Under the pieces are notes generated by a model, which worked only from the letters and a program-made list of their open reading frames with translations, searched no databases and was not told the origin of the DNA. The position numbers were made by a program, and so were the translations under genes. Positions 1 to 9,287 of a DNA stretch of 64,000 bases are shown here, one piece after another (within the stretch, counting starts at the first letter, position 1; every line of letters starts with the position of its first letter). This stretch comes from Eikenella corrodens (GTDB lineage Bacteria > Pseudomonadota > Gammaproteobacteria > Burkholderiales > Neisseriaceae): assembly GCF_900187105.1 (NCBI RefSeq), contig NZ_LT906482.1, positions 1,240,001 through 1,304,000 of the forward strand, read 5' to 3'.

Positions 1-59
1 TTTGCATATTGCTGCAAAAAGCAGCACGGATTGCTTGCCGTATGGACAGGACGTAATTG

Positions 60-115
60 AGGCTACCTGAAAACCCCGCTGTGTAAAAATAGCTGCGGGT
101 GTTTTCAGGTAGCCT
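60..115 (-). terminator. Inverted DUS pair downstream of ppsA
   Basis: AGGCTACCTGAAAA and its reverse complement face each other around a loop of about 30 bases. Placed 24 bases after the ppsA stop, it probably acts as a transcription terminator as well as an uptake signal. The terminator role is inferred. Confidence 0.6.
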
Positions 116-138
116 TTGCTATGGCTTGCTAGCCGGGC

Positions 139-2532
139 TTACTGCTTGGGCGGCAGCTCTTTAGCCAGATAGAGCCAGGTTTCAATTACGGTATCCGGGT
201 TCAACGAAATGGTTTCGATACCTTGTTCAACCAGCCATTTGGCGAAATCCGGGTGGTCGGACGGGCCTTGGCCGCAGATACCGATGTATTTGTTCAGCTT
301 GCGGCAGGCTTTGATGGCCAGGTGCAGCATCACTTTCACCGCCGGATCGCGCTCGTCGAAGGTGCCGGCAATCGGGCCGCCGCTGTCGCGGTCTACGCCG
401 ATGGTGAGCTGGGTCATGTCGTTGGAGCCGATGGAGAAGCCGTCGAAGTATTTCAGATACTGCTCGGCCAGGATGGCGTTGGTGGGCAGCTCGCACATCA
501 TAATCAGGCGCAGGCCGTTTTTGCCGCGTTCCAGGCCGTTTTCTTTCAGCGCTTTCACCACGGCTTCGGCTTCATGCAGGGTGCGCACGAAGGGAATCAT
601 GATTTCCACGTTGGTGAGACCCATTTCATCGCGCACATATTTCAGGGCGCGGCATTCGAGCGCGAAGCACTCTTTGAAGTCGGGCGAAATATAGCGGGCG
701 GCGCCACGGTAGCCGAGCATAGGATTTTCTTCGTGCGGCTCGTAGATATTGCCACCGAGCAGGTTGGCGTATTCGTTGGATTTGAAGTCGGACATCCGCA
801 CGATTACCTTTTTCGGGTAGGCGGAGGCGGCGATGGTGGCGATGCCTTCGGCCAGTTTGTCCACGTAGAAATCCACCGGTGAGGCATAGCCGGCGATGCG
901 CTCGTTAATCTGCGCCTGCAGTTCGGCATCCTGGCGGTCGAATTCGAGCAGGGCGCGCGGGTGGATGCCGATTTGGCGGTTGATGATGAATTCCATGCGT
1001 GCCAAGCCGATGCCTTCGCTGGGCAGGCTGGCAAAGCCGAAGGAGAGCTCGGGGTTGCCCACGTTCATCATGATTTTCACCGGTGAAGCAGGCATATTGT
1101 CCAGCGCCAAATCAATCACTTCCACTTTCAGCAGGCCGTCGTAAATCAGGCCAGTGTCGCCCTCGGCGCAGGATACGGTTACGTTTTGGCCGTGGGTGAG
1201 CACATCGGTGGCGTCGCCGCAGCCCACTACTGCCGGAATGCCCAATTCGCGGGCGATAATGGCAGCGTGGCAGGTGCGGCCGCCACGGTTGGTCACGATA
1301 GCGGAGGCGCGTTTCATCACCGGTTCCCAATCCGGGTCGGTCATATCGGTTACCAATACGTCGCCGGTCTGCACTTGGTCCATTTCGGCAGCACTTTTAA
1401 TCAGGCGCACGGTACCTTGGCCGACTTTCTGGCCGATGGCGCGGCCTTCGCACAATACGGTAGATTTGTTTTCGATGCGGTAGCGGCGCAGGGTGCTGTT
1501 GCGTTCTTCCTGCGATTTCACGGTTTCGGGTCGGGCCTGCAGAATGTAGAGCTTGCCGTCCAAGCCGTCGCGGCCCCATTCGATGTCCATCGGGCGGCCG
1601 TAGTGTTCTTCGATAATCAGCGCGTATTTGGCCAATTCGGTGATTTCTTCGTTGCTGATGGAGAAGCGTTTGCGTTCGGCTTCGTCCACATCTACCACCT
1701 GCACAGATTTGCCGGTTTCGGCGGTATCGGTGAACACCATTTTAATTAGTTTGGAACCCATGGTTTTGCGCAGGATGGCGGGGCGGCCGGCGCGCAGGGT
1801 GGGCTTGTGCACGTAGAATTCGTCGGGGTTTACCGCGCCTTGCACCACGGTTTCGCCCAAGCCGTAGGAGGCGGTTACGAACACCACTTGGTCGAAGCCG
1901 GACTCGGTGTCGATGGTGAACATCACGCCGGAAGCGCCGCTGTCGGAGCGCACCATGCGCTGCACGCCGGCGGAGAGGGCCACCACGTCGTGCTCGAAGC
2001 CTTTGTGTACGCGGTAGGAGATGGCGCGGTCGTTATAGAGCGAGGCAAACACGTGGTGCATCGCTTCTTTTACGTTTTCGAGGCCTTGGATATTCAGGAA
2101 GGTTTCCTGTTGTCCGGCAAAGGAGGCATCGGGCAAGTCTTCGGCGGTGGCGGAAGAGCGTACGGCCACGGAAATTTGGTCGGTGCCAGCATCGGCCACC
2201 AGTTTGTCCCATGCGGCTTTGATGTCGGCTTCCAGCTCGGCGGGGAAGGGGGTGTCCAAAATCCATTGGCGGATTTGCGCGCCCACGCGTGCCAGCTCGA
2301 CCACATCGTCTACATCCAGCCCGGCCAGCGCGGCGGAAATGCGCTCATTCAAGCCATTGTGCGACAAAAATGCGCGGTAGGCTTCGGCCGTGGTGGCAAA
2401 GCCGCCGGGCACGCGCACGCCTTTTTCAGCCAACTGGCTGATCATTTCGCCCAAGGAGGCGTTTTTGCCGCCCACCTGTTCTACGTCGGTCATACGCAGA
2501 TTTTCAAACCAGATTACATTCTTGCCAGACAT
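139..2532 (-). CDS. ppsA: Phosphoenolpyruvate synthase (pyruvate, water dikinase)
   Basis: 797 residues, full length for PEP synthase, which makes phosphoenolpyruvate, AMP and phosphate from pyruvate, ATP and water in gluconeogenesis. Visible in order are the N-terminal nucleotide-binding domain ([10 protein letters not shown] near residue 22, [11 protein letters not shown] near 124), the swivelling phosphohistidine domain with the catalytic His in [15 protein letters not shown] near residue 420, and the C-terminal PEP/pyruvate barrel (IGSNDMTQL, then [13 protein letters not shown]). The ATG at 2532 follows an AGGACGGA ribosome-binding stretch. It diverges from ppsR, whose product controls this enzyme in characterised relatives. 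An inverted DUS pair lies just beyond the stop. Confidence 0.97.
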   Translation of the reverse strand: MSGKNVIWFENLRMTDVEQVGGKNASLGEMISQLAEKGVRVPGGFATTAEAYRAFLSHNGLNERISAALAGLDVDDVVELARVGAQIRQWILDTPFPAELEADIKAAWDKLVADAGTDQISVAVRSSATAEDLPDASFAGQQETFLNIQGLENVKEAMHHVFASLYNDRAISYRVHKGFEHDVVALSAGVQRMVRSDSGASGVMFTIDTESGFDQVVFVTASYGLGETVVQGAVNPDEFYVHKPTLRAGRPAILRKTMGSKLIKMVFTDTAETGKSVQVVDVDEAERKRFSISNEEITELAKYALIIEEHYGRPMDIEWGRDGLDGKLYILQARPETVKSQEERNSTLRRYRIENKSTVLCEGRAIGQKVGQGTVRLIKSAAEMDQVQTGDVLVTDMTDPDWEPVMKRASAIVTNRGGRTCHAAIIARELGIPAVVGCGDATDVLTHGQNVTVSCAEGDTGLIYDGLLKVEVIDLALDNMPASPVKIMMNVGNPELSFGFASLPSEGIGLARMEFIINRQIGIHPRALLEFDRQDAELQAQINERIAGYASPVDFYVDKLAEGIATIAASAYPKKVIVRMSDFKSNEYANLLGGNIYEPHEENPMLGYRGAARYISPDFKECFALECRALKYVRDEMGLTNVEIMIPFVRTLHEAEAVVKALKENGLERGKNGLRLIMMCELPTNAILAEQYLKYFDGFSIGSNDMTQLTIGVDRDSGGPIAGTFDERDPAVKVMLHLAIKACRKLNKYIGICGQGPSDHPDFAKWLVEQGIETISLNPDTVIETWLYLAKELPPKQ

Positions 2533-2697
2533 GATTCTATTCCGTCCTGTGGGTAGTTAAGGGAAAACGGCGGTATTGTAGCCGCTGGCTGTATTTCTGT
2601 CATGGGCTACCTGAAACTTGAATCACAAAAGCTGCTAAAATAAGCCGTTTTCAAACCTGTTTACTCATCCCATTAAGGCTACCTGAAAGGAATAATC

Positions 2698-3522
2698 ATG
2701 CCTCCCTGCACACGCCACGCCATCTTTATTTCCGACCGCACCGGCCTCACCGCTGAAGGCATGGGCGACGCCCTGCTCAACCAGTTCGACAACATCGAAT
2801 TCAAACGCTTCACCTATCCCTTTATCGACACCCCCGAGAAAGCCGAACGCGTGGTGGCCGAAGTGAATAAAATTGCCGACGGCTGCAACCTGCGCCCCAT
2901 TATCTTCACCAGTATCGTTAGCGAAGATATCCGCCACATCATCCGCAACTGTAACGGCCTGCACCTGAGCTTTTTTGATGCCTTCATCAACAAACTGGAA
3001 GAAGAGCTCGGCACTCAGGCCGTGCTGCAAGTGGGGCGCACCCACGGCATCCAAAACACAGAGCGCTACGACGCCCGCATGGAAGCCGTAAACTTCTCCC
3101 TCAACCACGACGACGGCGTGTCCGCCAAAGATCTCGCCGATGCCGACGTGATCCTCATGGGCGTATCCCGCAGCGGCAAAACCCCCACCTGCCTCTACCT
3201 CGCCCTGCAATACGGCATCCGCGCCGCCAACTACCCGCTCACCCCCGACGATTTGGACAGCACCGACCTGCCACGCATGGTTAAACCCTTCAAGTCTAAA
3301 ATCTTCGGCCTCACCATCGACCCCGCCCGTTTGCACCACATTCGCACCGAGCGCCGCCCCAACTCCCAATACGCCAGCCCGGAAAACTGCCGGCGCGAAG
3401 TGAACGAGGCCGAATCCATGTTCCGCCAGCACGGCATCCCCTACACCAGCACCACCCATAAATCCGTGGAAGAGCTGGCCGCCGGCATCATGCTTGCCTG
3501 CAAACTGCAACGGCGCACCTAA
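2698..3522 (+). CDS. ppsR: PEP synthase regulatory protein (bifunctional kinase/pyrophosphorylase)
   Basis: 274 residues of the DUF299/PpsR family. Family members phosphorylate PEP synthase with ADP to inactivate it and remove the phosphate with inorganic phosphate to reactivate it. Family signatures include the opening [17 protein letters not shown] (residues 10-26) and the P-loop-like [15 protein letters not shown] (about residues 157-171). The GGAATAATC upstream of the ATG offers a weak ribosome site. It is transcribed away from ppsA across a gap of about 165 bases containing two DUS, the usual arrangement of target and regulator. Confidence 0.95.
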   Translation: MPPCTRHAIFISDRTGLTAEGMGDALLNQFDNIEFKRFTYPFIDTPEKAERVVAEVNKIADGCNLRPIIFTSIVSEDIRHIIRNCNGLHLSFFDAFINKLEEELGTQAVLQVGRTHGIQNTERYDARMEAVNFSLNHDDGVSAKDLADADVILMGVSRSGKTPTCLYLALQYGIRAANYPLTPDDLDSTDLPRMVKPFKSKIFGLTIDPARLHHIRTERRPNSQYASPENCRREVNEAESMFRQHGIPYTSTTHKSVEELAAGIMLACKLQRRT

Positions 3523-3542
3523 ACGGCACCCGCAAGATTAAC

Positions 3543-3581
3543 AGGCTACCTGAAAACACGGCTTACCGTTTCAGGTAGCCT
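3543..3581 (+). terminator. Inverted DUS pair downstream of ppsR
   Basis: AGGCTACCTGAAA and TTTCAGGTAGCCT are separated by a short loop and followed by TTTTATA, about 20 bases after the ppsR stop. This is a good intrinsic terminator candidate. Confidence 0.65.
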
Positions 3582-3728
3582 TTTATATGGCAGCTTGCTT
3601 ACTGGCTGGTGTTATCACGCCGATCAGGCCTTGCCTTTATTGGTTTCAGGTAGCCTCCAAACGGCGGGCAGCCGGGCTGCCAAACTGCTTTGCTATAATC
3701 CCCACATCCAATCTACGATCCGCCCACC

Positions 3729-4418
3729 ATGCAACTCACCAAATATCTGCAAGCCCAAGGCATCGGCAGCCGCAAGCAATGCCGCCAGCTCATTGAACAA
3801 GGCCGCATTGAAATCAACGGCGTAACCGCCGAACAGCCCGCAGCCGAAATCGAGCCCGCCCGAGTGCAGCATCTCGCAATCGACGGCGAAGAGATTGCCG
3901 TTATTCCCCTGCCGCACTACTACCTCCTGCTGCACAAGCCCGCCGGTTATGAAACCTCGCACAAACCGCGCGACTACCCCAGCGTGTTTTCCCTGCTGCC
4001 CGACCATATCCGCGCCACCGAGCCGCAAGCCATCGGCCGGCTCGATGCCGACACCACCGGCGTGCTGCTCATCACCAACGACGGTGCGTTCAATCACCGC
4101 CAAACCTCGCCCAAACACCATGTGGCCAAACTCTACCGTGCCACGCTCAAGCACCCGGCCGACGAAAGCCTGTGTGCCGCATTGCGACAAGGCGTGCTGC
4201 TGCACGACGACAACGAAACCGTATCCGCTGCCGCGGCCGAATTAGAAAACCCGCACAGCCTGCTGCTCACCATCACCCAGGGCAAATACCATCAGGTAAA
4301 ACGCATGGTGGCAGCTGCCGGCAACCGCGTGGAAGCCCTGCACCGCCTGCGCTTCGGCGATTGGGAATGTGAGGATTTGCTGCCGGGGCAATGGCGCTTT
4401 ATCCAGCCCGAGGATTGA
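3729..4418 (+). CDS. rsuA: RsuA-family 16S rRNA pseudouridine synthase
   Basis: 229 residues. An N-terminal S4 RNA-binding domain (residues 1-60, LTKYLQAQGIGSRKQCRQLI) precedes a pseudouridine synthase domain with the catalytic motif IGRLDADTTGVLLITNDG near residue 102, whose Asp is the nucleophile. A KYHQVKRM motif typical of the RsuA/RluB/E/F group follows near residue 188. Length and domain order fit RsuA, which modifies U516 of 16S rRNA, better than the longer RluB. The exact target base cannot be decided from sequence alone. No strong Shine-Dalgarno precedes the ATG. Confidence 0.85.
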   Translation: MQLTKYLQAQGIGSRKQCRQLIEQGRIEINGVTAEQPAAEIEPARVQHLAIDGEEIAVIPLPHYYLLLHKPAGYETSHKPRDYPSVFSLLPDHIRATEPQAIGRLDADTTGVLLITNDGAFNHRQTSPKHHVAKLYRATLKHPADESLCAALRQGVLLHDDNETVSAAAAELENPHSLLLTITQGKYHQVKRMVAAAGNRVEALHRLRFGDWECEDLLPGQWRFIQPED

Positions 4419-4547
4419 GTGGTTTGCACATCTGAGGCTAAAGTAAATGAATGATATTTATCAATCTATTTTTCGCTTGAAAAACAAATTGTTAATTAAT
4501 TATGTTCCAGAGGAGATCTCTTATTTAGCTATGGAGATATTAAATAA

Positions 4548-5291
4548 GGGGCTTAGGAAGCAAAATCACTCAATATAGTGATAAGCTTCTGAAATGAATT
4601 TAAAAAACAAGTACCAAAAGTTCAGTAAAATTACCGAGCCCAAATTTCGCCAGCTCCTGCGGCTGTTTGCTTTGGATTTGACTGCCTCCGATACCGCAAA
4701 ACTGACGGGTGTCAGCATCAGAAGTGTCAATAACCTGTACCTGAAATTGCGCCGGCGTTTGGCTGACGAATGCGGGAGGCAGGCACCTTTATACGGCATT
4801 GTAGAATTGGACGAATCCTATTTTGGTGCCAAACGCATCAGAGGCAAACGCGGGCGCGGTGCGGGTGGGAAAACCATCGTTTTCGGCATTTTGAAACGCG
4901 GGGACAAGGTTTATACCGAGATTGTTCCCGATGCCTCTAAGGCAACGCTGCAAAAGGTCATTAGAGGTCGTGTCGGTATCGAGAGTGTCATCAATACCGA
5001 CGGTTGGCGCGGTTATCAGGGATTGGTTGACATGGGTTTTGCCAAACATTTCAGGGTACATCATGGTGACAATGAGTTTGTCCGTGGTACGCGGCATATT
5101 AACGGTATTGAATCTTTTTGGAGTTACGCCAAGCATCGCTTGGTGCAATTTAACGGGGTGCCGAAACATACGTTTTACCTGCATAAAAGAAACCGAGTTC
5201 CGCTTCAATCACAGGCATGATGATTTATATAAAATACTGCTGAGAATGTTGCGGGAAAATCCTTTAAAATAAATTTTGCTTCCTAAGCCCC
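4548..5291 (+). mobile_element. IS1595-family insertion sequence
   Basis: A 744-base element bounded by terminal inverted repeats of 19 matching bases (GGGGCTTAGGAAGCAAAAT left, complement at right). It is flanked by the direct repeat TAAATAA at 4541-4547 and 5292-5298. It carries one transposase gene and splits the 80-codon gene at 4447-5440. IS1595 elements usually duplicate 8 bases; only 7 match here. Confidence 0.9.
4594..5272 (+). pseudogene. IS1595-family transposase, frame broken near the C-terminus
   Basis: The main frame gives 208 residues (4594-5220). It has an N-terminal helix-turn-helix (LTASDTAKLTGVSIRSVNNL) and an ISXO2-like DDE domain (ELDESYFGAKR, INTDGWRGYQ, HINGIESFWSYAKHR). 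The expected family ending is absent in this frame but appears in the +1 frame from about 5180 to the stop at 5272 (KETEFRFNHR, then LLRMLRENPLK). One indel near the AAAA run at about 5181 explains this. A +1 shift is not the usual programmed event for this family, so loss of function is likelier than recoding. Confidence 0.85.
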
Positions 5292-5440
5292 TAAATAAAT
5301 ATTCACTCTGTCTAGACAACAAAGAAAGCAATATGATGTTGGAGATAATCGCTATGGATATGGGAGAAGAATTTGTATTATCTCAAGCAGAGTGTTTGGA
5401 AGTTATCGACTTTCTTTTACAGTCTAAGCGGCAAATATAG

Positions 5441-5560
5441 TACGGACAGGATATCTGTAGGAGGCATAACAAAAGCACTTCTCTATATAGTATTAGCCAG
5501 CTTTGCCATACTCTTGTATTCGTGCCGACTGCTGCTTGTGTCGAAAGTGAATGTAAATAA
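5441..5560 (+). other. Spacer after the interrupted small gene, no supported gene
   Basis: An open reading stretch runs through here (5373-5615), but it overlaps the interrupted gene in another frame and ends in DUS-encoded residues. It has one hydrophobic run and no ribosome site, so I do not call it. Confidence 0.4.
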
Positions 5561-5618
5561 AGGCTACCTGAAAATTTCAGCTTCCCAGAAATTTGCTGTG
5601 CTGCTTTTCAGGTAGCCT
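5561..5618 (-). terminator. Inverted DUS pair downstream of the FHA protein gene
   Basis: AGGCTACCTGAAAA and TTTTCAGGTAGCCT are separated by about 30 bases. They lie just past the stop of the last gene of the signalling cassette, and both outer ends carry short A or T runs. Confidence 0.55.
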
Positions 5619-5634
5619 TTTCACGTCTTCTCAA

Positions 5635-6291
5635 TCAGTCTGCCTGCCATTTAAAGTTTTGATCGCAGAAGGGCAGGAACAGCAGTTTGGTGGCGCCGAC
5701 TTGGATGATGTCGTTGCGTTGCAGGGTGGGCTCACCGCGGATGGTGCTGCCGTTGAGCATGGCGAGGTTGCGGCTGCTGCCACGCTCGATGAAGAATTCG
5801 TTGGCGTGGTGGTCGTAGACAACAACGGCATGGGCTTCGTGGCTGACGGTGTTGTCGCTTTGCGCACCGAAATCGAGGCAGACTTCCAGGTCGGCATTGC
5901 GGCCGATTCGGTTTTCGCCCTGTATCAGCCGGAAATCGGTGCCGCGCCCTTGACCTTCGGTGATAATCAGCCAGCCGACCACGGGGAATTCGCACATGCC
6001 TTTGGTGCGGGCTTCGGCATCGGGGCGGTTGCTTACGCCGAGGATATGGGTTTTTAGGGCGGAATCGCTTTCTGCCGAAGGGGCGGCATTGTCGAGCATT
6101 TGGGTTTTGGCGCTTTGGGCGGCCAATTGGTGCGAATCGGCGGCGAGCATCTGGGTGCGCTCTTCTAGTGCGGCCGGGATGGCGGCGGTATGGGGGCTGC
6201 CGGAGGGGGCAGATTCGCCGCAGTAGGGGCAGCCGGACTGTACGGCGGAGTCGTAGTAGTGTTTGCCGGCGGCACAGAGGGTCATTGCCAT
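5635..6291 (-). CDS. Zinc-ribbon plus FHA-domain protein
   Basis: 218 residues, predicted soluble and cytoplasmic. The N-terminus carries a compact metal-binding motif, LCAAGKHYYD then SGCPYCGE (residues 4-26), of the CxxxHxYD...CPxC type seen in front of many bacterial FHA proteins. A linker rich in Ala and Ser follows. A C-terminal FHA domain (about residues 105-205) has GENRIGRNADLEV, TVSHEAHAVV, SSRNLAMLNG and IIQVG. FHA domains bind phosphothreonine, so with the adjacent kinase and phosphatase this is probably a phosphorylation reader. It lies 12 bases after the protease-FHA gene, with AAAGGAA before the ATG. The partner is unknown. Confidence 0.88.
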   Translation of the reverse strand: MAMTLCAAGKHYYDSAVQSGCPYCGESAPSGSPHTAAIPAALEERTQMLAADSHQLAAQSAKTQMLDNAAPSAESDSALKTHILGVSNRPDAEARTKGMCEFPVVGWLIITEGQGRGTDFRLIQGENRIGRNADLEVCLDFGAQSDNTVSHEAHAVVVYDHHANEFFIERGSSRNLAMLNGSTIRGEPTLQRNDIIQVGATKLLFLPFCDQNFKWQAD

Positions 6292-6303
6292 GGCGTGTTC
6301 CTT

Positions 6304-7992
6304 TTATGATTGGGTGAGTTGGTAGGCAATATCGCGGTTGGCCAGATAGATGGTTTGGCCGGGGCGCAGGGTGGTACGGCTGATGCGCTGCTCCAGGCTA
6401 TCTACAAAGGAGCCGTTGGTGGATTGCAGGTCTTCCAGCACAACGTTACCGGCCGCATCCACGCTGATACGGCAGTGGCTGCCGGAAACCTGCTGGCGGT
6501 TGATCACCACGTCGTTGCCGCTGTTGCGGCCGATGCGGACGGTTTGTCCGGGATAGAGCGCGATGGCGGGCAGGCCTGCGCCGAGCGGCTGCAGGGTGGC
6601 GGCGATACGCGCTTGGGCGGCTTGCGGCGAGCCCATGCTGAATCGGGCAATGTTTTCGTCGGCAGTCAGTTGCAATACGTCGCCGGCATTCAAAACGGCA
6701 CGGGCGACTTTGCTGCCGTTGACATAGGTGCCGTTGGTGCTGCCCAAGTCTTCCACCCGCACTTGGCGGCCGTCGAACAGCAGTTGTGCGTGGCGGGCGG
6801 ATACCTGCGCTTGGTTGATGATGACGGAGGCGGGTGCGCTGCGGCCGATAATCACGGGTTTGCCAGCCTGCAAGACGATATTGCCGCCGCCGCAGAGTGC
6901 GGTAAGGGTAACGCTACCTGAAACACCGGCTTGAGCCGCCTGTGCCTGCTGGGCACCGACGATACGGCGGATCAGCTGGGAGTTGATTGGCGGATTGGAG
7001 CCGTCTTTCACTTGTTTTTTCAAGCGCAGCAAATACACTCCGCCACCTGCGGCCAGCAATATCAGCAAGCCCATGCCGCTGTAAAGCAGGGTGAGCTGGT
7101 GGTTGGTGCTGGCGGTGGCACTGTCTACGCATTCATTCTTGATTTGAGTGAATTTGACGTTGTGGTTTTGCAGAATCGGTACAAGTTCGGAGTTGGAAAC
7201 GGCAATAACGGTATTGACTTGCTCCTTGTGCGCACCTTCGTTAGTACCGACCACCTGGCCGCAGCGGTTTACCAGCGGGCCGCCGCTGTTGCCGCCGCTG
7301 ATAGGGGCGTGGTGTTCCCAGTAGCTGCGGTTGTCGTAGTTTTTGAATTCGCGTTTGAGTGTGCCTTCGGCAATTACCGGCTGGATGTAGGCATCGGGAT
7401 CACCGAAACCGAGGCCGGAAGTAATATCGTCGGAAGCGCCAGGAAACCCGATAGAAAACACCGGCAGGGTGGGTTGGAGGAATTTTTCGGCAGCCAGCGG
7501 CAGCGGCTTGCCGGTAAGGCCATGCACTTGCAGCAAGCTGAGGTCTTTGGCGCTGTCGCTGAAAATCGGCTGGGTGGAAATCAGCTCTAGACGGGGGGCA
7601 AGGGTGCGCACCACGAACACTTCCGGCTTGCCCAGTTGTGCCATTTCGCCCACATCGGCGTTGGCAACGTGGTCATTGGTTACGATATGGCCTTCTGTCG
7701 ACACCAAATAGCCCGAACCGTGGCCGGCAAAGAGGTAGATCTGGCCGTTTTGTTTGAAGAAGGTAAGGATCTGCCTGTTTTGCGTGGCAATACGCACATA
7801 GCCCTTATCATTGATTTCCGAGAGCATCTGTGGGCTGACCAGTTGTGAGGCGGTTTGCGCCGGCAGCGGTACGCCTATCCACAGGCGGTATACTGATTTG
7901 GCCGCGTCTAAAACATCAGGTTGGGTGGCACCGGCTTGCCAGGGCAGCATCAAGAGAACCAGCAACAGAAGTTTTCGCCAAAAGTGTTTCAT
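6304..7992 (-). CDS. Membrane-anchored trypsin-like serine protease with two FHA domains
   Basis: 562 residues from the ATG at 7992, chosen because AAGGA precedes it and a signal peptide follows (MKHFWRKLLLLVLLML); a longer frame to 8052 lacks both. A trypsin-like domain (about 85-285) has the complete triad: His108 in TNDHVA, Asp150 in AKDLSLL and Ser236 in GGNSGGPL. A transmembrane helix (about 300-323) is followed by two FHA domains, at about 378-440 (IIGRSAPAS, VSARHAQ, GSTNGTYVNG) and 478-540 (RIGRNSGND, VSGSHCR, QSTNGSFVD). The predicted topology is periplasmic protease and cytoplasmic FHA. This suggests protease activity controlled by phosphorylation inside the cell, which is an inference. 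Confidence 0.9.
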   Translation of the reverse strand: MKHFWRKLLLLVLLMLPWQAGATQPDVLDAAKSVYRLWIGVPLPAQTASQLVSPQMLSEINDKGYVRIATQNRQILTFFKQNGQIYLFAGHGSGYLVSTEGHIVTNDHVANADVGEMAQLGKPEVFVVRTLAPRLELISTQPIFSDSAKDLSLLQVHGLTGKPLPLAAEKFLQPTLPVFSIGFPGASDDITSGLGFGDPDAYIQPVIAEGTLKREFKNYDNRSYWEHHAPISGGNSGGPLVNRCGQVVGTNEGAHKEQVNTVIAVSNSELVPILQNHNVKFTQIKNECVDSATASTNHQLTLLYSGMGLLILLAAGGGVYLLRLKKQVKDGSNPPINSQLIRRIVGAQQAQAAQAGVSGSVTLTALCGGGNIVLQAGKPVIIGRSAPASVIINQAQVSARHAQLLFDGRQVRVEDLGSTNGTYVNGSKVARAVLNAGDVLQLTADENIARFSMGSPQAAQARIAATLQPLGAGLPAIALYPGQTVRIGRNSGNDVVINRQQVSGSHCRISVDAAGNVVLEDLQSTNGSFVDSLEQRISRTTLRPGQTIYLANRDIAYQLTQS

Positions 7993-8023
7993 GAAGATTC
8001 CTTTTTTGATTGTGCGGATGGTG

Positions 8024-9205
8024 TCAGCGGGTTTGCGGTGCAGAGGAGTCACGCGGTGTCAGTGGCGGTATAGGCGGCAGCGGTACGGATGCGGCAGGCG
8101 GATTTTTCGGGCGGGATGCCGCCGCTGACGGCTCGGATGCAGAGGAGGGGAAAGCCGGTTTGTTCGGTTCGGATGCAGCTGGTAGAGAGGCTGCTGGTGA
8201 TGAGGCCATCATAGGCGCGGATGCAGTGGGAATATCCTTGTTTGGCGGCATGGGTAGGGTTGCGCGATCGGATGTGAACCACCAGGTGCCGACCAAGAGT
8301 GCGCCTAGGATAAAGCCGATAATGAGACCTCTGGTGGGGGATCTCGGGGTAGGCAGTGCAGAGGGTGGGGTACCTGAAATCCGGGCAGTGGATGCGGATT
8401 CGTTGGAGGGCAGGGTTTGCGTAGGCAGGCTGCGTACTTGGGTGGCAGATGCGGCTTGTTCGGCAGATGCCTGCACCAAAATCAGTGAGGTGTTATCTTG
8501 ATGCGGATGTTGCCTGGCCTGTACCACGGTCAGCAGGGCGTTTACTTTGTCTTCAAGACTGTCGGAAGCTGCGGCAAGGGTTTGTCCGATTTCTTCATCG
8601 CTTAAAGTTTGCACGCCGTCGCTGGCCAAAAGCAGCAATTCGCCGGGGGCGAGTGTGCCGGAGGCGCAATCGATATGGGCGATGTCTTTTCCCATCACGG
8701 CGCTGGTTACGGCATGACGGGCGGGATGGCGTTCGGCGGCTTCGCTGCTGATTTCTCCGGCGGCGATCATGCGCTTGAGGTCTTCGGCAAAAGCGTGGTT
8801 GGCATTGATGCGGCGCAGGCTGCCTTGGTTGTAGGAATAGAGTGGACTGTCGCCGACGCTGATGTAGCTGTAGCAGTTGTCGGTTTCGTCCACTACCACG
8901 GCGATAACGGTGGTGCCCATGCCTTCGAGTTCCGGCTGTCGGCGCAGGGTATCAGCCAAGGCTTGGTTGGCCTGCTGCAGGGCTTGGCGCAAATCCTGCT
9001 CGGCTTCGTGCAGGCCGTGTTGCTGAAAATAGCCTAAAAAGGCAGCCACCACGGTTTTGCCGGCAATCTGCCCACCGTGTTGCCCACCCATGCCGTCGGC
9101 CAGCACATAGAGTTTATGCTGGGGTGAAAGCACCAGATTGCCCAGTGCATCTTGCTGTTCTTCGCGTTGGCCGATGTGCTGGCCTTGGTAGAAATTAATC
9201 TGCAT
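8024..9205 (-). CDS. PP2C-family Ser/Thr protein phosphatase with membrane anchor
   Basis: 393 residues. The N-terminal PP2C domain (about 1-235) shows the metal-binding Asp37 in LADGMGGQHGG, a later LASDGVQTL, and DNTSLILV. A low-complexity linker leads to one transmembrane helix (about 294-312, GLIIGFILGALLVGTWWF). A Pro/Ser/Ala-rich tail, probably periplasmic, carries repeats such as ASEPNKPAFPSSASEPS. Its expected role is to remove phosphate placed by the neighbouring kinase. AAGGAG sits 8 bases before the ATG. It is followed after 31 bases by the protease-FHA gene, so the two are probably co-transcribed. Confidence 0.92.
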   Translation of the reverse strand: MQINFYQGQHIGQREEQQDALGNLVLSPQHKLYVLADGMGGQHGGQIAGKTVVAAFLGYFQQHGLHEAEQDLRQALQQANQALADTLRRQPELEGMGTTVIAVVVDETDNCYSYISVGDSPLYSYNQGSLRRINANHAFAEDLKRMIAAGEISSEAAERHPARHAVTSAVMGKDIAHIDCASGTLAPGELLLLASDGVQTLSDEEIGQTLAAASDSLEDKVNALLTVVQARQHPHQDNTSLILVQASAEQAASATQVRSLPTQTLPSNESASTARISGTPPSALPTPRSPTRGLIIGFILGALLVGTWWFTSDRATLPMPPNKDIPTASAPMMASSPAASLPAASEPNKPAFPSSASEPSAAASRPKNPPAASVPLPPIPPLTPRDSSAPQTR

Positions 9206-9287
9206 AAGTGCTGCTCCTTAATGGCTGCCTAATGCTTCAGTGGTGCAGCAGGCTACCTGAAAACTGCGCGGCAGAGAGGAGACCGGC

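Larger units (their letters stand above)
4447..5440 (+). pseudogene. Small hypothetical gene interrupted by an IS1595-family element
   Basis: Two fragments, 4447-4547 and 5299-5440, join in frame if the IS at 4548-5291 and one copy of the 7-base target duplication (TAAATAA) are removed. The restored protein has 80 residues, begins MNDIYQSIFRLKNKLL and ends EVIDFLLQSKRQI. It is acidic, predicted helical, and has no signal peptide or membrane segment. GAGG lies 11 bases before the ATG. Its size, acidity and heptad-like Leu/Ile pattern recall small immunity proteins of polymorphic toxins such as the MafI type, but I cannot assign a family. Composition is more AT-rich than its neighbours. Confidence 0.7.

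Noticed and set aside
209-882. Long plus-strand open frames opposite ppsA, and similar frames opposite most minus-strand genes
   Set aside because: They are antisense shadows of high-GC coding regions, with biased composition, no ribosome sites and no family resemblance.
4447-5440. Assignment of the interrupted small protein to the MafI immunity family
   Set aside because: The resemblance is only in size, acidity and hydrophobic spacing; no MafA or MafB gene is nearby.
5373-5615. An 80-codon frame with one hydrophobic stretch
   Set aside because: It overlaps the reconstructable small gene in another frame, lacks a ribosome site, and its end is encoded by DUS sequence.
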